This document shows, piece by piece, positions 8,993-19,358 of a stretch of 64,000 nucleotides of DNA (the first letter of the stretch is position 1; the number at the start of each line of letters is the position of its first letter). A program made the translations under genes and the position numbers. Source of the stretch: Actinotalea soli (lineage in GTDB: Bacteria > Actinomycetota > Actinomycetes > Actinomycetales > Cellulomonadaceae). Below the pieces are notes generated by a model. The model did not search any database. It worked only from the letters and a program-made list of their open reading frames with translations, and was not told the DNA's origin. The DNA is taken from the NCBI RefSeq assembly GCF_017565425.1, contig NZ_JAGEMK010000005.1, positions 62,001-126,000 of the forward strand, written 5' to 3'.

Positions 8993-9750
8993 GCCCGCAC
9001 CACCGTCGGCCCGGCGGCCTCGATCTCGTCGGCGAGCTCGGCGTCGAGGTCGCTGTCGGAGATCACCGTGTCGATCGCGGCGAGCGGGGCGACCTGGGCG
9101 AAGTCGGCTCGGCCGACCTTGGTGTGGTCGGCCAGGACGATGCTGCGCTGGGCGGCGCCGACGAGTGCCCGCTTGACGCCGGCCTCGGCGAGGTCCGGCG
9201 TGGTCAGGCCCCGTTCGACCGTGAGGCCGTTGGTCCCGAGGAACGCGACGTCGGCGTAGACGTCGGCCATGCACCGCTCGGCCCACGCTCCGACCGCGGC
9301 GAGCGTACGTCCACGCACCGTCCCACCCAGCAGGTGCAGGGTGATGTTGGGCCTGGTCGCGAGCACCATCGCCACGGGGAGGGCGTGAGTGACCACCGTG
9401 AGCTCGCGCTCGGTGGGCAGCAGCTCGGCGAGCCGGACCGTCGTCGTGCCGGCATCCAGGATGATCGACCCACCCTCGGGAACCTCGTCGAGGGCGGCCT
9501 TGGCGATCCGCTCCTTCTGGCCGGCCATGCGGCCTTCACGGTCCGCCACGGCGGGCTCGATGCCGAGCCGCTCGACCGGGATCGCACCGCCGTGCACCCT
9601 GCGGAGCAACCCTCGTCGCTCGAGCACCGTCAGATCCCGTCGGACCGTCTCGGGGGTGACGTCGAGGGTCTCGGCGAGGTCCTTGACCTCGACCCGGCCA
9701 TCGGCACGGGCGGTGCTGATGATCTGCTGCTGACGCTCCGTCGCGTACAC
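8989..9750 (-). CDS. DeoR-family sugar operon regulator
   Basis: 253 residues. N-terminal DeoR helix-turn-helix (ERQQQIISTARADGRVEVKDLAETLDVTPETVRRDL, with RRVHGGAI following) and a C-terminal sugar-phosphate-sensing domain with LDAGTTT and FLGTNGL. Such proteins repress PTS/kinase operons and are released by sugar phosphates such as fructose-1-P. First gene of the operon, so autoregulation is likely. GTG start at 9750 preceded by GGGGAG. Confidence 0.9.
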   Translation of the reverse strand: MYATERQQQIISTARADGRVEVKDLAETLDVTPETVRRDLTVLERRGLLRRVHGGAIPVERLGIEPAVADREGRMAGQKERIAKAALDEVPEGGSIILDAGTTTVRLAELLPTERELTVVTHALPVAMVLATRPNITLHLLGGTVRGRTLAAVGAWAERCMADVYADVAFLGTNGLTVERGLTTPDLAEAGVKRALVGAAQRSIVLADHTKVGRADFAQVAPLAAIDTVISDSDLDAELADEIEAAGPTVVRA

Positions 9751-9807
9751 GCCTGCTCCCCGATCTCAGCCGGTCATCGATGACCCGCGCGGATGTTGAT
9801 ACCCCTT

Positions 9808-9836
9808 TGTTTAGTTCCGTTTGTGTCCGGTGTCAA
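9808..9836 (-). promoter_or_regulatory. Promoter and candidate DeoR operator of the polyol operon
   Basis: On the minus strand, a perfect -35 TTGACA (9831-9836), a 17-nt spacer and TAAACA (9808-9813). The spacer and -10 are strikingly A-rich for this genome, with two similar half-sites (ACACAAACGGA and ACTAAACAAAG) in direct orientation, as expected for a DeoR-type operator overlapping the promoter. Operator role is inference. The whole 9751-10069 gap (319 nt) otherwise holds only the 5' UTR of deoR, the guaB3 terminator and unexplained GC-rich sequence. Confidence 0.6.
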
Positions 9837-10012
9837 CCCTGAGAACGGACATCGGACCGCAAAGGCCGCTGCGGTCTCGCGCTCTGGCGCCCGACCCGGT
9901 CGCGATCGGGCCCTTGGTCCCGGGCGGGCGGACCGCCGAGGCGCCGGCCGCACGGCCACGGCCTCCGTGCGGCAGGGCCACGGTCGCACCGCACTCCGGA
10001 CGCCGACGCAGA

Positions 10013-10054
10013 CGACAGGACCCCGCGGCCCAGAGGGCTCGCGGGGTCCTGTCG
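10013..10054 (-). terminator. Terminator of guaB3
   Basis: Perfect 15-bp stem (10013-10027 with 10040-10054, arm CGACAGGACCCCGCG); the 12-nt loop contains a further GCCC/GGGC pairing. It lies 15 nt after the guaB3 stop. Confidence 0.8.
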
Positions 10055-10069
10055 TGCGGGTGGGTGCGG

Positions 10070-11194
10070 TCAGTGCGGCTGGTAGGGCGAGACGACGACC
10101 TCGACCCGCTGGAACTCCTTGAGGTCGGAGTAGCCCGTGGTCGCCATGGCCCGCCGCAGCGCACCCACGAGGTTGAGCGTGCCGTCGGCCTGCTGACCGG
10201 GACCGAAGAGGATCTGCTCGAGGGTGCCCGCGGTGCCGACCTCGACCCGCTCCCCCCGGGGCAGCTCGGGGTGATGGGCCTCGGGGCCCCAGTGCCACCC
10301 CTGCCCGGGGGCCTCGGCCGCCCGCGCCAGGGCGGCGCCGAGCATCACCGCGTCGGCCCCGCAGGCCACGGCCTTGACCAGGTCCCCGGAGCGGCCCACC
10401 CCGCCGTCGGCGATCACGTGGACGTAGCGGCCACCCGACTCGTCGAGGTAGTCGCGTCGCGCAGCGGCGACGTCGGCCACCGCGGTCGCGAGGGGGGCGT
10501 GGATGCCCAACGACACGCGGGTGGTGTGCGCGGCCCCGCCGCCGAAGCCCACCAGCACCCCGGCCGCGCCGGTACGCATGAGGTGCAGAGCGGCGGTGTA
10601 GGTCGCTGCGCCGCCGACGATCACGGGCACGTCGAGCTCGTAGATGAACCGCTTGAGGTTGAGCGGCTCGGAGCGGCCCGAGACGTGCTCGGCCGAGACC
10701 GTCGTGCCGCGGATGACGAAGAGGTCGACCCCGGCGTCGACCACGTGCTTCCAGTACTGCTGGGTGCGCTGGGGCGACAGGGCACCGGCGACGGTCACGC
10801 CGCTGCGCCGCACCTCCTGCAGACGCTGGGTGATCAGCTCGGGGATGATCGGCGCGGAGTAGATCTCCTGCATCCGGGCGGTCGCCTGCTCGGGGGACAG
10901 CTCGGCGATCTCGGCCAGCAGGGCCGTCGGGTCCTCGTACCGGGTCCACAGACCCTCGAGGTCGAGCACCCCGAGCCCGCCGTGCCTGCCCAGGGCGACC
11001 GCGGTCTCGGGGCTCATCACCGAGTCCATCGGGGCCGCGACGACCGGCAGGTCGAAGTGGTAGGCGTCGATCTGCCAGCCGACCGAGACCTCCTCCGGGT
11101 CCCGTGTGCGGCGCGAGGGCACCACGGCGACGTCGTCGAAGGAGTAGGCCCGGCGGCCGCGCTTGCCGCGTCCGATCTCGATCTCGTTGCTCAC
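10070..11194 (-). CDS. guaB3: GuaB3-family IMP-dehydrogenase-related protein
   Basis: 374-residue TIM-barrel protein of the GuaB3 family. It lacks the CBS pair seen in GuaB. Conserved segments are VVAAPMDSVMSPETAVALG, VADGGVGRSGDLVKA-like IADGGV, and CGADAVMLG. The loop that carries the catalytic Cys in IMP dehydrogenases (GSICTTR in GuaB) is here VIRGTTVSAEHVS with no Cys, as is usual for GuaB3. Role in purine metabolism (IMPDH- or GMP-reductase-like) is not settled for actinobacteria. GTG start at 11194 with TAGCCT 7 nt upstream and no SD. Synteny with guaB is conserved in Actinobacteria. Confidence 0.92.
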   Translation of the reverse strand: MSNEIEIGRGKRGRRAYSFDDVAVVPSRRTRDPEEVSVGWQIDAYHFDLPVVAAPMDSVMSPETAVALGRHGGLGVLDLEGLWTRYEDPTALLAEIAELSPEQATARMQEIYSAPIIPELITQRLQEVRRSGVTVAGALSPQRTQQYWKHVVDAGVDLFVIRGTTVSAEHVSGRSEPLNLKRFIYELDVPVIVGGAATYTAALHLMRTGAAGVLVGFGGGAAHTTRVSLGIHAPLATAVADVAAARRDYLDESGGRYVHVIADGGVGRSGDLVKAVACGADAVMLGAALARAAEAPGQGWHWGPEAHHPELPRGERVEVGTAGTLEQILFGPGQQADGTLNLVGALRRAMATTGYSDLKEFQRVEVVVSPYQPH

Positions 11195-11201
11195 GCGGAC
11201 C

Positions 11202-11207
11202 AGGCTA
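11202..11207 (-). promoter_or_regulatory. -10 box of guaB3 (leaderless)
   Basis: TAGCCT on the minus strand, 7 nt before the GTG at 11194; no Shine-Dalgarno. Inferred leaderless promoter; no convincing -35. Confidence 0.4.
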
Positions 11208-11250
11208 CCGGCGACCGGCCACCCCAGGACGCCGGGCGCGGCCCGGCGGA

Positions 11251-11278
11251 CGGGTCCCGGGCGCGGGCCCGGGACCCG
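11251..11278 (-). terminator. Terminator of the DJ-1/PfpI gene
   Basis: Perfect 11-bp arms (11251-11261 with 11268-11278, CGGGTCCCGGG), extendable by one C-G pair to leave a 4-nt loop, 7 nt after the stop at 11286. Confidence 0.7.
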
Positions 11279-11285
11279 GACGCCG

Positions 11286-11834
11286 CTACCCCAGCGTGCC
11301 GAGGGCCTCGCGGACGAAGGCGGGCAGGTCGTCAGGGGTCCGCGAGGTCACGAGCGGGAAGCGCTCGTGGCACACGACGACCTCGGCGTCCTGCCACGTT
11401 CCGCCCGCGTTGCGGATGTCGGTCTGCAGGCTCGGGTACGAGGTCAGCGTCTTGCCCGCCAGGAGGTCGGCCTCGACGAGGGCCCAGGGACCGTGGCAGA
11501 CGGCGGCGATCGGCTTGCCGGCCTCGGCGACCGCGCGCACGAGGGCCACGGCCTCCTTCTCGAGGCGCAGGCTGTCGGCGTTGACCGTCCCGCCGGGCAG
11601 CACGAGCAGGTCGAGGTCCTCGGCACCGACCTCGCCCAGCACCCTGTCCACCGGGTAGGTCCCCGCCGGATCGAGATCCCCGACCACCGCCTTGACCTCA
11701 CCGGCCTCGGGGGCCACCAGCAGCGGCGTGCCGCCGTGCTCCAGGACGGCCTTCCAGGGCTCGACCAGCTCAGGTTCCTCGATGCCGCGCATGGCGGTCA
11801 CGAAGACCACGGTCCTGCCGTCCAGGTGGCTCAT
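11286..11834 (-). CDS. DJ-1/PfpI-family (class I glutamine amidotransferase-like) protein
   Basis: 182 residues. The nucleophile elbow AAVCHGPWALV carries the conserved Cys, with an upstream acidic region as in PfpI/YhbO/YraA stress proteins, whose reported roles are protein deglycase/glyoxalase-like or chaperone activity (debated). Ends in the ERFPLVTSRTPDDLPAF segment typical of this subgroup (DDLPAF). ATG at 11834 chosen over GTG at 11837 because GGAGGA then sits 7 nt upstream. Single-gene unit with its own terminator. Confidence 0.9.
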   Translation of the reverse strand: MSHLDGRTVVFVTAMRGIEEPELVEPWKAVLEHGGTPLLVAPEAGEVKAVVGDLDPAGTYPVDRVLGEVGAEDLDLLVLPGGTVNADSLRLEKEAVALVRAVAEAGKPIAAVCHGPWALVEADLLAGKTLTSYPSLQTDIRNAGGTWQDAEVVVCHERFPLVTSRTPDDLPAFVREALGTLG

Positions 11835-11980
11835 CACGCTCTCCTCCTCTGTCGGGTACTTCCGTCTCCGAGCCTGCGCCAGCAGGCCACGCCCCGCATC
11901 TCGGGCGGTGCCCCGGCGTGGCCCGACGACGGTGTCGGTGCCGACTGGCAGGCTGCTGCGCAGTCGTCAGGGAGGTCGTC

Positions 11981-12700
11981 ATGGCATGGATCGAGGGTCC
12001 GGTGGTCGGGTTCGACACCGAGACGACCGGCGTCGACGTCGGTCAGGACCGGATCGTCACCGCCGCGGTGGTGCGGCGCGACGGCGACGAGACCTCGGTC
12101 ACCTCGTGGCTGATCGACCCGGGGGTCGAGATCCCCGAGGGGGCCGCGGCCATCCATGGCATCACCACCGAGCACGCCCGTCGCTTCGGCCACGCCCCGG
12201 CCGGAGCCCTCGAGGAGATCGCGACCACGCTGAGCCGGGCCCTGATGAGGGGGGAGCCCGTGGTCGCCTACAACGCCTCCTTCGACCTGTCCCTGCTCGA
12301 CGCCGAGCTCAGGCGGTACGGCCTGGCCACCGTGCCCGAGCGCATCGAGCGCGAGGTCCGCGTCGTGGTCGACCCGTTGGTCCTGGACCGGAGCCTGGAC
12401 CGGTTCCGCCGCGGCAAGCGCAAGCTCGGGGACCTGTGCGCGTTCTACGGGGTGCAGAGCACCGCGGACCTCCACACGGCCGACGTCGACGTCCTGGCCA
12501 CCCTCGACGTCCTCGCGGCGATCGCGCGTCGCTACCCCGAGGTCGCCGAGACCACCCTGGACACCCTCCACGACCGCCAGATCCAGGCCCACCGCGACTG
12601 GGCCGAGGGGTTCAACGCGTGGCGGTCACGCCAGGGGCTGACCGGCCCAGGGGCTGAGCTCACCTGGCCGGTGCGGCTCCAGGAACCCGCCCTGGTGTGA
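11981..12700 (+). CDS. DnaQ-like 3'-5' exonuclease
   Basis: 239-residue DEDD-superfamily exonuclease. ExoI motif FDTETTGVD, then IHGITTEHA, ExoII-type VVAYNASFDLSLLD, and the ExoIII region HTADVDVLAT with a His four residues before the Asp (DEDDh type). Related to the DNA polymerase III epsilon proofreading fold, but a free-standing protein; could act in repair or RNA/nucleotide turnover. ATG at 11981 has GGAGG at 11971-11975. Convergent with the next gene. Confidence 0.88.
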   Translation: MAWIEGPVVGFDTETTGVDVGQDRIVTAAVVRRDGDETSVTSWLIDPGVEIPEGAAAIHGITTEHARRFGHAPAGALEEIATTLSRALMRGEPVVAYNASFDLSLLDAELRRYGLATVPERIEREVRVVVDPLVLDRSLDRFRRGKRKLGDLCAFYGVQSTADLHTADVDVLATLDVLAAIARRYPEVAETTLDTLHDRQIQAHRDWAEGFNAWRSRQGLTGPGAELTWPVRLQEPALV

Positions 12701-12713
12701 GCAGCGGGGCTCC

Positions 12714-15797
<3,084 letters not shown>

Positions 15798-15998
15798 GAT
15801 CTCCCTCTCTGTCGGTCCGGCGGGGCGAGGGCTGCGCCGCGACAGGGTCGCGGGCGGCCACGGGCCCCGGGCACGGAAGAACTCCGTGCCCCAGAGTCAT
15901 CGGCTCGGGAGCCCCGGAACGTTAGCCCCTGTGACGGGTGAACCCCGTCAGCAGGGCACGGCCGCCGCCCGGCAGTCCGTCGCACCACCACCGAGGGG

Positions 15999-17081
15999 TC
16001 AGCGGACGACGGCGAGGATCTCGTGGAGGGCGCCGGTGAGGGTCCGGACCCGGTGCACGTCGGCCCCCGCGGGGAGGGCGATCCGTCCCGCACCCTCGAG
16101 GTGCACGAAGACCGGCATCTCGGACCGCGAGCCGGTCCGCGTGGCGAGACCGGCCCCGGCCTCGACCGCCGCGCTCACCGCCTCGACGCTCGGTCCGGCG
16201 GTGGTCCCGTCCTCGTCGGCGTGGATGTGCAGCAGGACGGCCTCGGGCCGCACCTGCGCGATCGCCTCGGTGACGGCCTCGGGGCGGCCCACCGACAGCA
16301 CGCGGGCGCGGACGCCGTGCTCCTGCAGGGCCGTGGCCAGCACATGGACGAGGAGCTCGGCACCGGGGACGCACCCGACGGCCAGGATCGTCGGCCCGGC
16401 GGCGTCGGCGCCGAGCGGGGTCCGGGAGGCCGTGACGGCCGCCCGGCTGCGCAGCTCGGCGTAGGCGGCCGAGGTGAGCGCCGGCCCCGCACTCTCCCCG
16501 GGGCCCGCGACGGCGACCTCGTCCTCGAGGGCGTCGAGGGCCGGCTGGACGAGCTGGGTCCACCACGCGACGACGTCGCCGGGGTGCACGCGGGCGAGCA
16601 TCCAGCGCACCGCCGCGTTGTCGAAGTGCACGGCTGCCGCGACCAGGCCCGGAGGGTCCGGGGCCATCGGGCCCGCGTCGGCGAAGGCGTCCACGACTGC
16701 CGCCGCCCGGGGCTCCCCGGACGCCCCGGGTGCGCCGTCGACGCCGGTCGGCTGCGACTCGAGCGCCGTCCGTGCCGCATCCGACGGGGCCACACCCTCG
16801 AGGGTGAGCCGACGCATCACCAGGAGCCGCGACACGTCGGAGGAGGAGTACCGACGGTGCGACCCGGCGAGGTGCTGCGACGGGCCGAGGCCGTAGCGCC
16901 GGTCCCAGGTGCGCAGGGTGGCGGGGGCGACGCCCAGGCGCCGGGCGACCGCCGCGACCGTGAGCGAGGGACCTGGGGCTGAGGAGTCCGTGGCCGTTCC
17001 CTTCGTGGGGAGGGTGGGGGTGGCGGGCCGGGGTCCGCCCGGGCCACCCGAGGGTTCGTGACGTCCTGCTGCAGCGGCCAT
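15999..17081 (-). CDS. MerR-family regulator with degenerate B12-binding fold
   Basis: About 360 residues. MerR-type DNA-binding domain (LTVAAVARRLGVAPATLRTWDRRYG, GSHRRYSSSDVSRLL) at ~55-125, then a helical region and a C-terminal Rossmann-like domain resembling the cobalamin domain of CarH/LitR photoreceptors. In the latter the cobalamin His of CarH is not evident (VGCVPGAELLVHVLATALQ), so it may bind another ligand or none. Start ATG at 17081 is a choice: upstream in-frame codons exist, and CACAAT lies 6 nt before this ATG. Divergent from whiB. Confidence 0.75.
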   Translation of the reverse strand: MAAAAGRHEPSGGPGGPRPATPTLPTKGTATDSSAPGPSLTVAAVARRLGVAPATLRTWDRRYGLGPSQHLAGSHRRYSSSDVSRLLVMRRLTLEGVAPSDAARTALESQPTGVDGAPGASGEPRAAAVVDAFADAGPMAPDPPGLVAAAVHFDNAAVRWMLARVHPGDVVAWWTQLVQPALDALEDEVAVAGPGESAGPALTSAAYAELRSRAAVTASRTPLGADAAGPTILAVGCVPGAELLVHVLATALQEHGVRARVLSVGRPEAVTEAIAQVRPEAVLLHIHADEDGTTAGPSVEAVSAAVEAGAGLATRTGSRSEMPVFVHLEGAGRIALPAGADVHRVRTLTGALHEILAVVR

Positions 17082-17220
17082 GAAGCGATTGTGCCCAGCA
17101 CCTGACGCGCTCCGCCACTCAGCCTCGGGGAACCACCCGGCCAGGCACGCCGATGAACCACATCGCTGGTGTTCGACGACCAAGCAACCGCGTCAGGTCG
17201 AAGAACTACGAGCAAGGGGC

Positions 17221-17249
17221 TTGACCAACTTCTGAAGCGGTTCTAAGTT
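17221..17249 (+). promoter_or_regulatory. Promoter of whiB
   Basis: TTGACC (17221-17226), 17-nt spacer, TAAGTT (17244-17249). Predicted transcription start near 17256, leaving a ~64-nt leader before the ATG at 17320, which has GGAGGAA as SD. Confidence 0.7.
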
Positions 17250-17319
17250 AGTCGTACTGCACGGCCCGCCGGCCCACGCCGAGCGATCCGCCGATCCACA
17301 GAATGACCCTGGAGGAACC

Positions 17320-17610
17320 ATGACGGAGATCTCGCGCCTGCCCGGACCGGTGATGGACCTGTGGGAGTGGCAGTACGAGGGCAAGTGCCGCGACGCCGAC
17401 CCCACCCTGTTCTTCCACCCCGAGGGCGAGCGAGGCTCGGCGCGTCGTCGCCGCGCCGAGTCGGCCAAGGCGATCTGCGCGACCTGCCCCGTGCTCAACG
17501 AGTGCCGTGAGCAGTCGCTCACGGTCCGCGAGCCGTACGGCGTCTGGGGCGGCCTCTCCGAGGAGGAGCGCGCCGCCGTCCTCTCCGAGCGTCTCCGCAA
17601 GGCCGGCTGA
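17320..17610 (+). CDS. whiB: WhiB-family Fe-S regulator (WhiB3/WhiD type)
   Basis: 96-residue [4Fe-4S] transcription factor that binds the principal sigma factor. Four cluster cysteines at 23, 53, 56 and 62 (C-x29-CxxC-x5-C), the G[VI]WGG turn (YGVWGG) and a basic C-terminal tail for DNA contact. The LPGP start, W-x-W and FFHPEGERG-xAR pattern resemble M. tuberculosis WhiB3 and Streptomyces WhiD; the location beside groES, guaB and tsaD matches WhiB3 synteny. Likely redox/NO-responsive. Confidence 0.93.
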   Translation: MTEISRLPGPVMDLWEWQYEGKCRDADPTLFFHPEGERGSARRRRAESAKAICATCPVLNECREQSLTVREPYGVWGGLSEEERAAVLSERLRKAG

Positions 17611-17658
17611 CCACCGGCCTCTCAGCCCTTCCGCAGGGCGATCACGTCGGACTCCCCG

Positions 17659-17698
17659 ACGACCAGGCCCCGTCCGATCCCGGACGGGGCCTCGTCGT
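17659..17698 (+). terminator. Terminator after whiB
   Basis: 12-bp perfect stem (17665-17676 with 17681-17692, AGGCCCCGTCCG) with a 4-nt loop, extended by five more pairs after a single C-C mismatch. Confidence 0.8.
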
Positions 17699-17788
17699 GC
17701 GTCGGCCGAGACCCCTCCCCGGACGTGGATCGGGCCGCCACGCCATGGGACGATTCTGTCCGCCAACGGGCGGACGACGGGAGCACAC

Positions 17789-18805
17789 GTGACGAACGAC
17801 GACCTGGCGGTCCTGGAGGGGCGCGGGTTGCCGCGCTGGCGCCTCGCCCTGGCCGGGCACGTCGAGTCGAGCCGCGTGCAGCGCTTCGTGGTCGCCGTGA
17901 TCCTGGTGAACGCCGTCCTGCTCGGCCTCGAGACCGACGCGAGGGTCATGGCCTCGGTCGGCGGAGCCGTCCGCCTGCTCGACACGCTCTGCCTCGCGGT
18001 GTTCGTGGTCGAGCTCGTCCTGAAGATGCTCGCCTACGGGACGTCCTTCTGGCGCAGCGGGTGGCGGGTCTTCGACTTCGTCGTCGTCGGGATCGCCCTG
18101 GTCCCGGGGGCGGGCCCCTGGGCGGTCCTGCGATCCCTGCGCGTGCTGCGGGTGCTGCGCCTGCTGACCGTCGTGCCGTCCTTGCGCAAGGTCGTCGCGG
18201 CCTTCCTGCACGCGATCCCCGGGCTGCTCGGCGTCACGGCCGTCATGGCGATCTTCTTCTACACGGCGTCCGTCCTGGCCACGCAGCTCTTCGGGGAGAC
18301 CTTCCCGCAGTGGTTCGGCGGGATCGGCGCGAGCCTCTACTCGCTGTTCCAGATCATGACCCTCGAGAGCTGGTCGATGGGCATCGTCCGGCCCGTGATG
18401 GAGGTGCACCCCTACGCGTGGGCCTTCTTCGTCCCGTTCATCATGATCGCGACCTTCACCATCCTCAACCTGTTCATCGGCATCATCGTCTCGACGATGC
18501 AGGAGCTCGCGACGGGGCCGGAGCCAGTCCCCGAGCACGGGCCTGGCACAGAGACCGCTGCGGCGACGGTGTCGCCCGCGGCACCAGCCGTCCCAGCGAC
18601 CCTGCCCGCCCTCCCGCGGCCTGCTGCCACGCAGGACGACGCGGCCGCGGAGACCCTCGCCCTCATCACCAGGCTCGAGGACGACCTCCGCCTGCTCCGT
18701 GCGCGGGTCGAGCCGACGGCGGCCCCCGCCACCGGCCCGACCGTGCGCACCGACCACGCGGCCCCCGGGAACGACGAAGCCCCGGCCCCCGGCGTGAACC
18801 GGTGA
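17789..18805 (+). CDS. Voltage-gated sodium channel (NaChBac/BacNaV type)
   Basis: 338-residue single-domain six-helix channel, active as a tetramer in the membrane. S1 ~33-48, S2 ~63-81, S3 ~94-106, S4 with arginines at 115, 118, 121 and 124 (one every third residue, the voltage sensor), S5 ~145-168, pore helix and selectivity filter TLESW at 191-195, S6 ~205-230 ending NLFIGIIVSTMQEL. TLESW is the filter of Na-selective bacterial channels. An Ala/Pro linker leads to a short Leu-heptad coiled coil (~290-310) that would hold the tetramer. GTG start at 17789; no strong SD seen. Confidence 0.9.
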   Translation: MTNDDLAVLEGRGLPRWRLALAGHVESSRVQRFVVAVILVNAVLLGLETDARVMASVGGAVRLLDTLCLAVFVVELVLKMLAYGTSFWRSGWRVFDFVVVGIALVPGAGPWAVLRSLRVLRVLRLLTVVPSLRKVVAAFLHAIPGLLGVTAVMAIFFYTASVLATQLFGETFPQWFGGIGASLYSLFQIMTLESWSMGIVRPVMEVHPYAWAFFVPFIMIATFTILNLFIGIIVSTMQELATGPEPVPEHGPGTETAAATVSPAAPAVPATLPALPRPAATQDDAAAETLALITRLEDDLRLLRARVEPTAAPATGPTVRTDHAAPGNDEAPAPGVNR

Positions 18806-18833
18806 CCGGGGCTCCCAGGCTCCCGAGGGGACC

Positions 18834-19130
18834 TCAGGCGGTGACGACCGCCAGGATGTCGCGGGCCGAGAGGATGAGGTACTCCTCGCCGGCGTACTTG
18901 ACCTCGGTGCCGCCGTACTTGCTGTAGATGACCTTGTCACCCACGGTGACGTCGAGCGGCACACGGTTGCCGTTGTCGTCGACGCGACCGGGACCGACAG
19001 CCAGGACCTCGCCCTCCTGGGGCTTCTCCTTGGCTGTGTCCGGGATGACCAGACCGGATGCCGTCGTCTGCTCTGCCTCGAGCGTACGGACGACGACCCG
19101 GTCCTCGAGCGGCTTGATGGAGACCGACAC
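18834..19130 (-). CDS. groES: Co-chaperonin GroES
   Basis: 98-residue lid of the GroEL chaperonin: [10 protein letters not shown] at the start, mobile-loop region [33 protein letters not shown] and [13 protein letters not shown]. The GTG at 19130 is chosen because GGGGAGGT lies 5 nt upstream; a longer frame would run into the operator region. No groEL follows: the next gene downstream is the convergent sodium channel, so groES is monocistronic. Controlled by two CIRCE elements. Confidence 0.96.
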   Translation of the reverse strand: MSVSIKPLEDRVVVRTLEAEQTTASGLVIPDTAKEKPQEGEVLAVGPGRVDDNGNRVPLDVTVGDKVIYSKYGGTEVKYAGEEYLILSARDILAVVTA

Positions 19131-19244
19131 AGCGGACCTCCCCTTCGCAATCGTGGTGACGGATGGTGGACGTGCGCCGGTCACAGGGCCTGGACCGCCC
19201 GTCGTCGCGGGTGCCGGCCAGCCCGACCGTGTGACCGGTCAGTG

Positions 19245-19271
19245 CTGGCACCCTCCGAGGAGGAGTGCCAG
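19245..19271. promoter_or_regulatory. CIRCE operator 2 (HrcA site) of groES
   Basis: CTGGCACCC-N9-GAGTGCCAG, close to the CIRCE consensus TTAGCACTC-N9-GAGTGCTAA. The palindrome extends to perfect 12-bp arms (19240-19251 and 19265-19276). It lies just after the predicted groES transcription start, so it would also be in the leader RNA. Confidence 0.85.
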
Positions 19272-19276
19272 CACTG

Positions 19277-19305
19277 AATCTAGGCTGCCGTTAGCACTCG
19301 GTCAA
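19277..19305 (-). promoter_or_regulatory. Promoter of groES
   Basis: On the minus strand TTGACC (19300-19305), exactly 17 nt, TAGATT (19277-19282); predicted start near 19270. CIRCE 1 covers the -35 and CIRCE 2 the initial transcribed region. Confidence 0.8.
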
Positions 19306-19317
19306 CACGAGTGCCAG
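19291..19317. promoter_or_regulatory. CIRCE operator 1 (HrcA site) of groES
   Basis: TTAGCACTC-N9-GAGTGCCAG: a perfect left half and a 7/9 right half of the CIRCE consensus, overlapping the -35 box of groES and ending 41 nt before the divergent methyltransferase start. Confidence 0.92.
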
Positions 19318-19358
19318 CGATCGGCCGCGATCCCCCGCCACGTGCGAGGATCGACCGC

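Noticed and set aside
18778-18813. Bidirectional terminator between the sodium channel and groES
   Set aside because: Only 8-bp arms with a ~20-nt loop that contains the channel's stop codon; too weak to call.
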